Below are positions 52,919 to 62,018 of a DNA stretch of 64,000 nucleotides, one piece after another. Under the pieces are notes generated by a model. The model was not told where the DNA came from and did not search any database. It was given only the letters and a program-made list of their open reading frames with translations. Origin of the DNA: Proteocatella sp041738345 (GTDB taxonomy: Bacteria > Bacillota > Clostridia > Peptostreptococcales > Filifactoraceae); the NCBI GenBank assembly GCA_041738345.1, contig JBGSPX010000006.1, positions 1-64,000 of the forward strand, read 5' to 3'. Numbering within the stretch: the stretch's first letter is position 1; each line of letters opens with the position of its first letter. The translations under genes were made by a program, and so were the position numbers.

Positions 52919-53813
52919 AAAGTGGATTTTTTATTAGCCAGAAAGGGCCTCCACTTTGAGCGCTATATTTGGCTTCAGTCAAGATTAAATCCAAATCCCA
53001 GCTTTTTTTTGAATTAGCGACACTGTTAGAGTCAGCTATTATAGCGTTACCATTTTTATCAATACCTATTATTAGCATAAAGTGACCAGTAGAAGAACTG
53101 AATACTCCATTTTTCATAAGGACAGCAAACATATTTCCTTTTTTAAGTTCATCAGTAATGGCGGATTTAGAGTAATTTTTAAAAGCCGAAGTTTTTATTC
53201 CAAACTCAGGTAAGCTATTTACAAAAATTGCATGGCTTGACCCAGAACCAGGGATATATAGATTACGTTCATATGCAAAGAATGCAGCTTCATCAGGAGT
53301 AAGAATTTCGCTACTAAGATTTGAAACAATCATAGCAAGCGTAGTCGGACCACAACCATGGACATCGATTGAATCCCCATTACCAAACGAAATATCTTTC
53401 CAGCGGTCATCATGTTGACTCATATACTGAAAACTTTGTCCAATTCTAAAATCATATTTATTTAATGGCTTTGATTTAGATTCACTAGCTTCAGAAGATG
53501 ATTGGATTTTTAGAGCTTCTTCTTTTTGTGCTTCAAATACTTGAGCTTCTAATTCTTTTTGTTTAGCTAAAGCCTGCTGTTTTTTATAGGCATCATAATC
53601 TTCGTGTATATCAGATACTTTAGATGAAATTTTCATCGCAGAAACCTTGGATACATGTTCTACCGTATATATTGTCTTAGGCACAAAGCTTAAGTCTATT
53701 TGGGCATCATATTTTTGATTGAAGGTATAAGACACAAGTATGAAGCTAAGTAAAAATACGCATGAAAAAGGAGCTGACAATTTAAAAAATAAAGCAATAT
53801 TAGTTTTTTTCAA
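52917..53813 (-). CDS. membrane-anchored C39-like cysteine peptidase
   Basis: The 298-aa protein has an N-terminal membrane helix (about 8-29), an extracytoplasmic Lys/Glu-rich coiled segment (about 70-115) and a peptidase_C39_2-type domain (about 125-298). The nucleophile is in HGCGPTTLAM and the active His in TGHFMLI, followed by DSN. Such proteins act at the cell surface on peptides or wall material; the substrate is unknown. Its promoter (53855-53883) is divergent from that of the FtsE-like gene. Confidence 0.78.
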   Translation of the reverse strand: MKKTNIALFFKLSAPFSCVFLLSFILVSYTFNQKYDAQIDLSFVPKTIYTVEHVSKVSAMKISSKVSDIHEDYDAYKKQQALAKQKELEAQVFEAQKEEALKIQSSSEASESKSKPLNKYDFRIGQSFQYMSQHDDRWKDISFGNGDSIDVHGCGPTTLAMIVSNLSSEILTPDEAAFFAYERNLYIPGSGSSHAIFVNSLPEFGIKTSAFKNYSKSAITDELKKGNMFAVLMKNGVFSSSTGHFMLIIGIDKNGNAIIADSNSVANSKKSWDLDLILTEAKYSAQSGGPFWLIKNPL

Positions 53814-53854
53814 ATCGGCAACCTCCCCAAAACAATCAAAAAATATTATACAAT

Positions 53855-53883
53855 ATTATATCACCAAAATAATTCTCAATCAA
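53855..53883 (-). promoter_or_regulatory. promoter of the C39 peptidase gene
   Basis: On the minus strand TTGATT (53878-53883) is 17 bp from TATAAT (53855-53860), with TG extended -10. Confidence 0.65.
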
Positions 53884-53894
53884 TAATATTGATA

Positions 53895-53923
53895 TTGAAA
53901 CCTGTTCCTAAAAGATATATAAT
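53895..53923 (+). promoter_or_regulatory. promoter of the FtsE-like gene
   Basis: TTGAAA (53895-53900), 17-bp spacer, TATAAT (53918-53923). Confidence 0.7.
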
Positions 53924-53955
53924 AAAACTATATGTTTTGAAATGCGGGGGAAGAT

Positions 53956-54669
53956 ATGAGTTTTATAAAATTTGAAAATGTCACTAAAATCTATGAAAAT
54001 ATGCAAGTAGGGGTTAAGGAACTGAATATTTCAATCAAAAAAGGGGAATTTGTATATATCATAGGGTCTAGTGGTTGCGGAAAGAGTACGCTTTTGAATC
54101 TGCTTATGGCAACTACAAAGCCAGATTCAGGAGATATAACTATAGGTGGTAGAAATATACTTCAGTTGGAAAAAGATCAAATGCCATATTTTAGAAGAAG
54201 CTATGGCGTGATTTCGCCTCAAGTGCCACTTATAAAATATTATAATGTTTATCAAAATGTAGCGCTTCCGCTCAATATAGCCCATCAAAACGCTAATACC
54301 ATAAAAATTGGTGTAGATAGAGCACTTGGAGCTGTAGGTATGAAATCCAAAATGCATTCTCAAATAGATGAACTTTCGGGTGGAGAACAGCTAAAAATCA
54401 TGATAGCAAGAGCTATAATTTCAGACCCAGCTATATTAATTGCAGATGAACCTACTGCAAATTTAAGCCCAGAAAACTCTTGGGATATTATGAATTTGCT
54501 TGAACATATAAATCATAGCGGAACTACGGTTATAATGGCTACTCATTCTAAAAAACTTGTGGATATAACTAGAAAAAGAGTTATAAAGTTAGAAAAAGGG
54601 AAAATTGTTTCAGATAAAGAAAAATCTAGCTATGACAATAAAAGAAAACCAATTGCCTTCTATCTATAG
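53956..54669 (+). CDS. orphan FtsE-like ABC ATPase
   Basis: The 237-aa ATPase has Walker A GSSGCGKST (residues 37-45), signature LSGGEQLKIMIARA, Walker B ILIADEPT and switch His in MATHS. The layout (FENVTKIYEN..., phe-rich Q-loop region) is closest to FtsE, the partner of FtsX in activating wall hydrolases, or to MacB/LolD-type ATPases. No FtsX or other permease gene is next to it. The D-loop reads NLSPE where NLDP is usual. It is monocistronic between its own promoter and terminator. Confidence 0.8.
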   Translation: MSFIKFENVTKIYENMQVGVKELNISIKKGEFVYIIGSSGCGKSTLLNLLMATTKPDSGDITIGGRNILQLEKDQMPYFRRSYGVISPQVPLIKYYNVYQNVALPLNIAHQNANTIKIGVDRALGAVGMKSKMHSQIDELSGGEQLKIMIARAIISDPAILIADEPTANLSPENSWDIMNLLEHINHSGTTVIMATHSKKLVDITRKRVIKLEKGKIVSDKEKSSYDNKRKPIAFYL

Positions 54670-54686
54670 CGAGCAATTGGTTTTTT
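54645..54686. terminator. terminator of the FtsE-like gene
   Basis: AAACCAATTGC (54646-54656), inside the last codons, pairs with GCAATTGGTTT (54673-54683), followed by TTTTTT overall. It may also stop the converging chemoreceptor gene. Confidence 0.85.
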
Positions 54687-54725
54687 ATTTAGTAATTATG
54701 AATTATTCTAAAAAAATAAATAAAT

Positions 54726-56735
54726 TTATTTTTCTGGAATTATAAATCGTTTAGCTACCATTTCAAGTGTAGCTGCAAGTCCAGATAACTCTTCACTTGC
54801 AGCGGAACTTTCTTCTGCCGCAGCTGAGTTACTATGAACGACAGCACTGATTTCATCTACCGCAGTACGTATATATTCAATTTTTTCGGCTTCTTCCATT
54901 GCAGAGTCAGAGATACGTTGAATCATACTTGTACTTTGTTCAACTGCATTTAAAACATCTTCAAGAGACTCTTTAGTATCACTTACTATCTGAGAACCAT
55001 CTTTGACAGCTTTCACAGAGTTTTCAATAAGTGCAGTTGTATTTTTTGCAGCTTCAGAAGATTTTGTAGCAAGATTTCTTACCTCGTCAGCAACCACCGC
55101 AAAGCCCTTTCCAGAAGCTCCAGCTCTAGCTGCTTCTACCGCTGCATTAAGTGCAAGAATATTTGTCTGGAATGCTATATCTTCTATAGTTTTAATTATC
55201 TTACCAATTTCCATAGATTCTTTGTTAATTTTATCCATAGCATCAACCATGTGTTCCATTTGCTCATTGCTTGTATGCGCAGAATTGCCTACCATACCAA
55301 TTTGAGAGGTAAGGACAGTTGTGTGTTCTGCACTCTGATTAATATGTTCTGATATCTCGTTTATATTGCTAGCAAGACTTTGAATAGAAGATGATTGTTC
55401 AGTAGATCCGTTGGCAAGTTGTTGAGCTCCATTTGCGATTTCCATTGAACCTGAAGCAAGTTGTGAAGAAATAGATACAATATCCTCGATTATTCTAGTA
55501 AATGCTTCTACAGTACCTTCTAATGAAGTTTTAAGCTTACCAAACTCTCCTGAATAATCATATTTAAGATTTATGTCTAGATTACCTTCTGAAAAACTAT
55601 CGAGTGATTCAGAAATTTCATCTATATAATCCATATAAGTTCTTAATTTTTGAACTAGCAAGCTCATACCATTAGCGAGTTGTCCTACTTCATCTTGAGA
55701 ATCGGAGTGAATTTCTACATCGAAATTTCCGTTTACAAGCTCTTGCGTTATCGAAGAAAGTTTTTTTAACGGGTTAGTAATTTTTGAAGAAAGTAGAGTT
55801 ACAATAGCAGCCATTAAGATAAGGGCAATTACATTTATAATTAATATTTTATTTGAAACTAGTGCAATCTTACTTTTAAATTCAGTTTCTGAAACGCTTG
55901 AAAGTATTCCCCAACCAGTAGAACCTATAGGATAGTAACAGCCTAATGAAGATTCGCCGGAATTTTTAAAAGTTTTTATAGAAGAATCTTTGCTTTCAAT
56001 CCAAGATAGGACATCTGCATCGATATCGATGTCAGTAATATTTTTAAGAATTTTATCAGTATCTTTATGAGATAATACAGTATTTTTTCTAGTAAGAAGC
56101 ACTGTATAACCTTCATTTCCAACAATATATTCTTGAGCCATATTATTTAGCGTAGTTATATTTATATCTACACCAGTAATTCCTATTATTTTGCTATTAG
56201 AAAGGTCATAAACGGGAGCGGTTACTGCTACAACTAGATTTCCAGTTATAATATCAGTAAAGGGTTCTGACACTATAGTTTTTCTAGTCTCGCCATCTTT
56301 GAACCAATAATCTTTTTCAGTTAAAATATAGTCTTTTCCTGATACAAATTTTCCACCATCAAAAACTACGCTTGGGTCAACGTCTGCGATGTAAGCACTA
56401 ACGATATTTTCCGTATCCTTACTTTGCGTAGAGGCAAGCATATTCTTTGAACTAGAGAAATAAGGCGATTTAGTAATATTGTCACCTTTAGAATTGGTGC
56501 TGAGTAGCTTACGGACATCTTCACTATGTGCCATTTGCATAACCATAGATTGGTAGTGGGAAAGATAATTCTCAGCTTTGCTAGCCAAAAGGTTAGTTTC
56601 ACTTTGAGTTAAATCTTTACTGTTTTCAAAAAATATTTTACCTGTAGTACTTGATGTGAAAACGCTTGACAAAGTCATGGCTATCAAAAGTGGAATACCA
56701 ATCATTGTCAAAATTTTAGAACGAATGCTTTTCAT
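54726..56735 (-). CDS. methyl-accepting chemotaxis protein (dCache)
   Basis: The 669-aa receptor has a membrane helix (about 7-28), a dCache-type periplasmic-side sensor (about 35-280), a second helix (about 285-308), HAMP (about 310-362) and a second HAMP-like stretch, then the signalling domain. The hairpin tip is clear: AFQTNILALNAAVEAARAG and VVADEVRNLA. The ATG at 56735 follows GAAAGGAAAT; a reading from 56780 has no site. It follows the FlhB-like gene by 59 bases, in one minus-strand operon. Confidence 0.93.
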   Translation of the reverse strand: MKSIRSKILTMIGIPLLIAMTLSSVFTSSTTGKIFFENSKDLTQSETNLLASKAENYLSHYQSMVMQMAHSEDVRKLLSTNSKGDNITKSPYFSSSKNMLASTQSKDTENIVSAYIADVDPSVVFDGGKFVSGKDYILTEKDYWFKDGETRKTIVSEPFTDIITGNLVVAVTAPVYDLSNSKIIGITGVDINITTLNNMAQEYIVGNEGYTVLLTRKNTVLSHKDTDKILKNITDIDIDADVLSWIESKDSSIKTFKNSGESSLGCYYPIGSTGWGILSSVSETEFKSKIALVSNKILIINVIALILMAAIVTLLSSKITNPLKKLSSITQELVNGNFDVEIHSDSQDEVGQLANGMSLLVQKLRTYMDYIDEISESLDSFSEGNLDINLKYDYSGEFGKLKTSLEGTVEAFTRIIEDIVSISSQLASGSMEIANGAQQLANGSTEQSSSIQSLASNINEISEHINQSAEHTTVLTSQIGMVGNSAHTSNEQMEHMVDAMDKINKESMEIGKIIKTIEDIAFQTNILALNAAVEAARAGASGKGFAVVADEVRNLATKSSEAAKNTTALIENSVKAVKDGSQIVSDTKESLEDVLNAVEQSTSMIQRISDSAMEEAEKIEYIRTAVDEISAVVHSNSAAAEESSAASEELSGLAATLEMVAKRFIIPEK

Positions 56736-56794
56736 TATAAATTTCCTTTCATTGCTTAAAGCGTAATACTTTACTGTCATTTTTGATTAATATA

Positions 56795-57070
56795 TTATTT
56801 GTCTAGAGAATAATTTAGGAAGTAGACATATATATCTACTATAGTTTTGTATAATTCTTCTGGAATTTCCTGCCCAAGTTCAAGTTGAGTAAGAAGTGTG
56901 GCTAAAGAAGTATCTTCATATACAGGAATACTATTTTGATTTGCAACATCTACAATTTTTTCAGCCATGTACCCCATTCCAGAAGCCACAATTATTGGTG
57001 CAAAATTACTATTTTCATCATAATTAAGCGCTACGGCTTTTTTAGAAGAGTTAGTTTTATATAGTGACAT
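56795..57070 (-). CDS. FlhB C-terminal-domain protein (FlhX/YlqH type)
   Basis: The 91-aa protein corresponds to the part of FlhB after the cleavage site: KKAVALNYDENSNFAPIIVASG... then IPVYEDTSLATLLTQLELGQEIPEELY. It has no membrane part and no NPTH. Such proteins (FlhX, YlqH) can partly replace the FlhB C-terminus in export switching. AAAGGAGG precedes the ATG. It overlaps the preceding FliK-like gene by 14 bases; the same pairing (YlqG-YlqH) exists in Bacillus. Confidence 0.88.
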   Translation of the reverse strand: MSLYKTNSSKKAVALNYDENSNFAPIIVASGMGYMAEKIVDVANQNSIPVYEDTSLATLLTQLELGQEIPEELYKTIVDIYVYFLNYSLDK

Positions 57071-58472
57071 TTATATTATTCCTCCTTTCTAATATCTGAG
57101 GGAAAACTTCATTTATGGTCAATCTTTTTTTAACTTTTGCCATCTGAAGTGAATTAAACTTCAGTCCATTATTTTCCACGATGTCAGAAATATTTTTTTG
57201 AATGATTTTTTGTGACTTATCTAGCTTTTCTGGGTAATATAGTTGTATATCGAGTTCTTTGCCACTCATATAAACTATCATATCAAAAAAACCTATATTT
57301 TCAATATCAAATTTTAATAAGAGCTTGATAGCATGCTCAGCGTCGTTATTTGATTTACTCTTATCATTAGGATCGACCCAAATTTCGGAAAACATAAATT
57401 TTCCAAACATCTCAGCGGGAATAAGCACATGAAGTAGTGGCATATACACACTGGAATTTATAAGAATGGACTGTGTTACGTTTTGAAATACTAGTTTATT
57501 TTCATAACCAGCATCTCCCTCAAGTCCTCTTTGAATTATATGGGTCAATTTATCAATGATAGGTAGATTAGTTGAATTTTTTTCAGCAGAGAGTCTTTCG
57601 AGTAAAGTATTTAGTACTACATCATCAAGGGTTCCGAAACGTTCTCTAAAGCTACTGAAGCTACTCAAGTTTTTTAAAGCTTGAAGAACCTCTTCTTTAT
57701 TGCTGTTTTCGTATCTAGAAACATCGAGTGTAAGCAGTGTAACAAAATTTCTTACAGGTCCAAAATCATGATATCTAGATATATATTGAGCAACTTTAGG
57801 AATTATTTCACCTTTAAGAAGATTAAGATTTTGAGAAACGTCTCCAGGTTTAGCTTCTGTATTGAATGCCTTAAAAAGAGCTTCTATTTCAGCCGATTCA
57901 CTTTTAGGCATACTAGCAATTATGTTTTTTATATTTTGGGATATGGAATTGAGTATGCGTTCATTAGAATTCATATCATTGTATTTTTTTAAAAAGGCAA
58001 GCATGCTATTTCTAAATTCGACAGACCCATGGGAATCCAAAATATTTCTAAGTTCAAAAAAGAAGATTCCTTTAAAATCAACAGAATTTTCAAGCTGAGC
58101 TTTTAAAAAAGCAGTGAACTCTTCGGGATTCATTTTAAGCATCTCCATATAATTGGAGATTTCAGCGGCAAACCCAGTATCAATGCCTGAAGATATAAGC
58201 ATTTCCATTCTTCCAAAAAACATCTGCGGAAGAATATCCATTAGCCCAGGAGAATTGCGCACCATCTGCATGAATTTTCCAAAGTTAGATTCATAATGTG
58301 GAGCAAGATTGCTGTTAGGATCTTCAAAATCATTTCTAAAATCACTTCTAGTTATTTTTGAAGGGTCTACGATGTTTTTTATATTAGTGTTATTTATCTG
58401 AGTGGGATTTCCCTTAGGGGAATTTTCGTAATTTTGCGAAGGGGGGGTTGTTACCTGTGTAATATTAGCCAT
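57057..58472 (-). CDS. uncharacterised FliK-like protein paired with FlhB-like gene
   Basis: The 471-aa protein has an Asn/Pro/Gln-rich N-terminus (about 1-75), a mostly helical middle (about 80-330) and a C-terminal globular part (about 345-450) with FDIENIGFFDMIVYMSGKELDIQLYYP, which resembles the FliK hook-control domain layout. Assignment rests mainly on its overlap with the FlhB-like gene. A second length- or switch-control protein is possible. The ATG at 58472 follows AAAGGTGA; the reading from 58505 has no site. Confidence 0.6.
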   Translation of the reverse strand: MANITQVTTPPSQNYENSPKGNPTQINNTNIKNIVDPSKITRSDFRNDFEDPNSNLAPHYESNFGKFMQMVRNSPGLMDILPQMFFGRMEMLISSGIDTGFAAEISNYMEMLKMNPEEFTAFLKAQLENSVDFKGIFFFELRNILDSHGSVEFRNSMLAFLKKYNDMNSNERILNSISQNIKNIIASMPKSESAEIEALFKAFNTEAKPGDVSQNLNLLKGEIIPKVAQYISRYHDFGPVRNFVTLLTLDVSRYENSNKEEVLQALKNLSSFSSFRERFGTLDDVVLNTLLERLSAEKNSTNLPIIDKLTHIIQRGLEGDAGYENKLVFQNVTQSILINSSVYMPLLHVLIPAEMFGKFMFSEIWVDPNDKSKSNNDAEHAIKLLLKFDIENIGFFDMIVYMSGKELDIQLYYPEKLDKSQKIIQKNISDIVENNGLKFNSLQMAKVKKRLTINEVFPQILERRNNINVTI

Positions 58473-58499
58473 TTTTTCACCTTTACTATTAAAAACTAT

Positions 58500-58525
58500 T
58501 AACAAATTCGAATATTTTCCGATAT
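58500..58525 (+). promoter_or_regulatory. sigma-28-like promoter of the cheA operon
   Basis: TAAC (58500-58503), 14-bp spacer, TCCGATAT (58518-58525) matches the SigD/FliA consensus TAAA-N15-GCCGATAT closely. A sigma-A reading (TTAACA 58499-58504, 18 bp, TATACT 58523-58528) overlaps it. The 12-bp palindrome TATACTAGTATA (58523-58534) follows. Confidence 0.55.
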
Positions 58526-58576
58526 ACTAGTATAGCGTATTTAAAAATCATAAATTAAGAGGTGGTGTTAATTTCC

Positions 58577-60652
58577 ATGAACAATAGCATTGATTCAACT
58601 ATGCTTGATATGTACCTTTTTGAAACCAACACTCTTTTGGAACAATTAGAAGAGTTATTTATTGGTGCCGAGATGGAAAAAAACTTATCTAGCAACAACA
58701 TCGACGAAATATTTCGTATAATGCATACCATAAAAGGCTCTTCAGCGATGATGGAGTTTGTATCTCTTATGGAGATAGCTCATAGGATAGAAGATTTGTT
58801 TTTCTACATTCGTGAGAATGGTATGGAAGCTCTGAATGAGAAAATGGTGTCAGAGTTATTTGATATATTATTCCAGTCAATGGACTATTTCAAGTCTGAA
58901 GTAGAAAAACTTCAAAAAGGGGAACCTCTCTCAGAGAATATCGACAGCTTTGCTGCAAATATTAATATGTTCCTAGACAAAATTAAACATGGAGAAAGTA
59001 CCGTAGCAGAAGTTCAGTCAGAGGCTGAACAAAAAGCAGATGAGTTTAATAGTCAAGGGAAGTTCAACGTATGTATTTTCTTTGATGAAGATACAGGTAT
59101 GGCTAACATAAGAGCATTTATATTAGTTACGGCGCTAAAAGAAAGCGGAATGGAGTTCACATATTATCCAGATGATATAGATACTAATATGGACTCTGCA
59201 ACGTATGTACTAGACAAAGGTTTCTGTATGGCATTTGAAACAAAAGATATGGCAGACAAAGCGATATCTGAAATAAAACACACTAATGGAATCCGTTCTT
59301 ATGAACTTATTGAGCATGAAGAAGTTAGCGAAGTTTTAGCTGATATTCCTAAAAATAAAGAGGCTAGACCAAATGAAGCCCATTCTCCAGAAATAGTTTC
59401 AAGTGGAACTGGAGCAAAAAAAGAAACTGAGGTAGCATCTTCTAAGAACACAACTCAAGCTCCAAACAAGCAGAGTCTTATAAGTGTAAACCTTTCAAAA
59501 CTAGATAAGCTAATGGCACTAGTTGGAGAAATTGTAATTACAGAATCAATGGTTACATCATCACCAGATATACAAGGACTAAAACTGGATAATTTCCTTA
59601 AATCTACAAGACAACTTAGAAAACTTACAGATGAACTTCAGGATATAACTATGTCACTACGAATGGTTCCAATATCAGGAGTATTCCAAAAAATGAATCG
59701 TATAGTAAGAGATATGACCAAAAAATTGGAAAAAGAAGTAGATCTTGTAATAATTGGAGAAGAAACAGAGGTAGATAAATCCATAGTAGATAGCATAGGC
59801 GATCCTATAATGCATATAGTTAGAAACTCTATGGACCACGGAATAGAAGCAAACAAAGAAGATAGATTAGCTAGAGGGAAAAAAGCCAAGGGTCAAGTAG
59901 TACTTTCTGCAAGTCACACAGGAAGCGAAGTAATTATAACGATAACCGATGATGGTCAAGGGATAAATACAGACAGGGTGCTTGCAAAAGCAAGAGATAA
60001 TGGTCTTCTTGTAAAACCTGAAAGCGAATATTCGCAAAAAGAAATTATACAGCTTCTAATGATGCCAGGATTCTCAACCAATGAAGCCGTTACCGAATTC
60101 TCAGGCAGAGGCGTAGGAATGGACGTAGTTAAAAAGAGCATAGAAGCTCTTGGCGGAACTATCACTATAACAAGTGAATGGGGAGAAGGAAGTTGTACTA
60201 CGCTAAAAATACCACTTACCCTAGCAATTGTAGAAGGTATGGAAACTGCAGTAGGAGCATCAATATTTACAATACCAATAAACAATATAAGACAGTGTTT
60301 CAGAGTATCAAATGATGAAATAATTCATGATGTAAGCGGTAGAGAAATCGTAAAACGTATGGATGAGTTTTATCCGATAATCAGGATACATGATTTATAT
60401 AGTATAGATACTGAAGTTACAAATATAGAAGATGGAATTCTTATATGGGTTGAATCTGGAGATAGATCATATTGTCTATTTGTAGATGAACTGATAGGTG
60501 AACAACAAGTCGTGGTTAAACCACTTCCAACTTTCCTAAACAACTACAATATAAAGAATTCTGGAATAGCTGGATGTACAATCTTAGGTGACGGAAATAT
60601 AAGTATAATTCTGGACATCCTGAATGTTTATGCATTATCACATCATGACTAA
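58577..60652 (+). CDS. cheA: chemotaxis histidine kinase CheA
   Basis: The 691-aa kinase has a P1 phosphotransfer domain with His50 (MHTIKGSS), a CheY/CheB-docking region (about 155-245), dimerisation helices (about 300-360), an ATPase domain with N-box HIVRNSMDHGIE and G-boxes DDGQGI and GRGVGMDVV, and a C-terminal CheW-like regulatory domain. The ATG at 58577 follows AGAGGTGG at a longish 11 bases. It leads cheW, cheR, cheB, flgN and flgK. Confidence 0.95.
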   Translation: MNNSIDSTMLDMYLFETNTLLEQLEELFIGAEMEKNLSSNNIDEIFRIMHTIKGSSAMMEFVSLMEIAHRIEDLFFYIRENGMEALNEKMVSELFDILFQSMDYFKSEVEKLQKGEPLSENIDSFAANINMFLDKIKHGESTVAEVQSEAEQKADEFNSQGKFNVCIFFDEDTGMANIRAFILVTALKESGMEFTYYPDDIDTNMDSATYVLDKGFCMAFETKDMADKAISEIKHTNGIRSYELIEHEEVSEVLADIPKNKEARPNEAHSPEIVSSGTGAKKETEVASSKNTTQAPNKQSLISVNLSKLDKLMALVGEIVITESMVTSSPDIQGLKLDNFLKSTRQLRKLTDELQDITMSLRMVPISGVFQKMNRIVRDMTKKLEKEVDLVIIGEETEVDKSIVDSIGDPIMHIVRNSMDHGIEANKEDRLARGKKAKGQVVLSASHTGSEVIITITDDGQGINTDRVLAKARDNGLLVKPESEYSQKEIIQLLMMPGFSTNEAVTEFSGRGVGMDVVKKSIEALGGTITITSEWGEGSCTTLKIPLTLAIVEGMETAVGASIFTIPINNIRQCFRVSNDEIIHDVSGREIVKRMDEFYPIIRIHDLYSIDTEVTNIEDGILIWVESGDRSYCLFVDELIGEQQVVVKPLPTFLNNYNIKNSGIAGCTILGDGNISIILDILNVYALSHHD

Positions 60653-60671
60653 ATCAGAACGGAGGGGAAAA

Positions 60672-61148
60672 ATGTCAACAGAATTGTTTGAATATGAAGA
60701 TTTGATGGATGATGAAGAGGTTTTGATAGATACGAAAAAATATCAAAAGTATCTTACTTTTCTTTCAGATGGCTTGCTATTTGGAATAGACACAAATCAT
60801 ATAATGGAAATAATTACCAATCTAAAACCAATAAAGCTTCCAATGGTTCCAGGGTTTATAAAAGGCATCATAAATCTTAGAGGGCAAATAGTACCGATAG
60901 TCGATATGAGACTTAGAATGGGAAAATATGAAATAGATTACAATGATAAATCCTGCATAATAGTACTTGAGATGGATGGTATAGACATGGGAATTATTGT
61001 AGATTCAGTTGAACAAGTACTGGATATAGAAGAAGAAAAGGTATCCAGTGTACTAAATCACAGTGAAGAGCTAGTAAGTGGTATGATATCACTTTCTAAT
61101 GAAGAAGTAGTCCTTATATTAGATTGCGAAACTTTAATAAAAGGTTAA
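60672..61148 (+). CDS. cheW: chemotaxis coupling protein CheW
   Basis: Links receptors to CheA. The ATG at 60672 follows GGAGGGG; an upstream reading from 60624 lies inside cheA. The 158-aa protein has an acidic 20-residue N-terminus and the CheW core with PMVPGFIKGIINLRGQIVPIVD (residues about 55-75). Confidence 0.93.
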   Translation: MSTELFEYEDLMDDEEVLIDTKKYQKYLTFLSDGLLFGIDTNHIMEIITNLKPIKLPMVPGFIKGIINLRGQIVPIVDMRLRMGKYEIDYNDKSCIIVLEMDGIDMGIIVDSVEQVLDIEEEKVSSVLNHSEELVSGMISLSNEEVVLILDCETLIKG

Positions 61149-61162
61149 TTTAAGGAGAAAAG

Positions 61163-61975
61163 ATGCTTACAATTGAGAAAAAAGATTTTCTGGCTCTGGT
61201 GAAATTTGTTCAAGAAAATTATGGAATAGATCTTTCAAAAAAAGAGCAGTTGATTGTAGGAAGGCTTCAATTTACTGTACTTGAAAAAGGGTTTAAAGAT
61301 TTTGGAGAGTATGTAAGCCATATAATCAAAAATCAGAATGCAGATGATATAGATGTTATGCTTAACAAGCTTACTACAAACTATACACACTTTTTGAGAG
61401 AAGAAAAACATTTTGAGTATATGAAAAATGTGATTTTGCCACATCTAGAAACAACAAAAACAAATAGGGTGCTGAGTATATGGAGCGCAGGCTGTTCTTC
61501 AGGAGAGGAACCGTATACGATGACTATGGTGCTTAAAGATTATTTCTCTAAAAAACCTAATGAATGGGATACAAGAGTTTTAGCCACAGATATATCTCAA
61601 AACGTTTTGAATAAAGCACAAACTGCGACTTATGATGAACAAGACCTGGAGAATATCCCAAAAGAGTGGAAGAGTAGGTATTTTGTGAAGGATTCTCAAA
61701 GTGGACTTTATAAAACTTCTCAAGAAGTAAAAGATAATGTTATATTTAGAACGTTTAACCTTATGGACCCTATAAAGTTTAAACTGAAATTTGATATTAT
61801 TTTTTGTAGAAATGTAATGATTTACTTTGATAAGCCAACAAGGGCAGCGCTTATAAAAAGATTTTATGAGGCTACAAATCCAGGTGGATATTTGTTTATA
61901 GGGCATTCAGAATCTCTAAATAGAGATGATGCGCCTTATAAACAAATAGGCCCTTCTATATATCGAAAACAATAA
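61163..61975 (+). CDS. cheR: chemoreceptor methyltransferase CheR
   Basis: Methylates receptor glutamates with AdoMet. The 270-aa protein has the N-terminal all-alpha domain, the AdoMet-binding loop WSAGCSSGEEPYTM and the later FDIIFCRNVMIYFD motif. AAGGAG precedes the ATG, and cheB follows. Confidence 0.95.
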   Translation: MLTIEKKDFLALVKFVQENYGIDLSKKEQLIVGRLQFTVLEKGFKDFGEYVSHIIKNQNADDIDVMLNKLTTNYTHFLREEKHFEYMKNVILPHLETTKTNRVLSIWSAGCSSGEEPYTMTMVLKDYFSKKPNEWDTRVLATDISQNVLNKAQTATYDEQDLENIPKEWKSRYFVKDSQSGLYKTSQEVKDNVIFRTFNLMDPIKFKLKFDIIFCRNVMIYFDKPTRAALIKRFYEATNPGGYLFIGHSESLNRDDAPYKQIGPSIYRKQ

Positions 61976-62018
61976 ACTAACAATCACAAACTTAGGGCAG
62001 AAAGGCAGTTAGATTATT

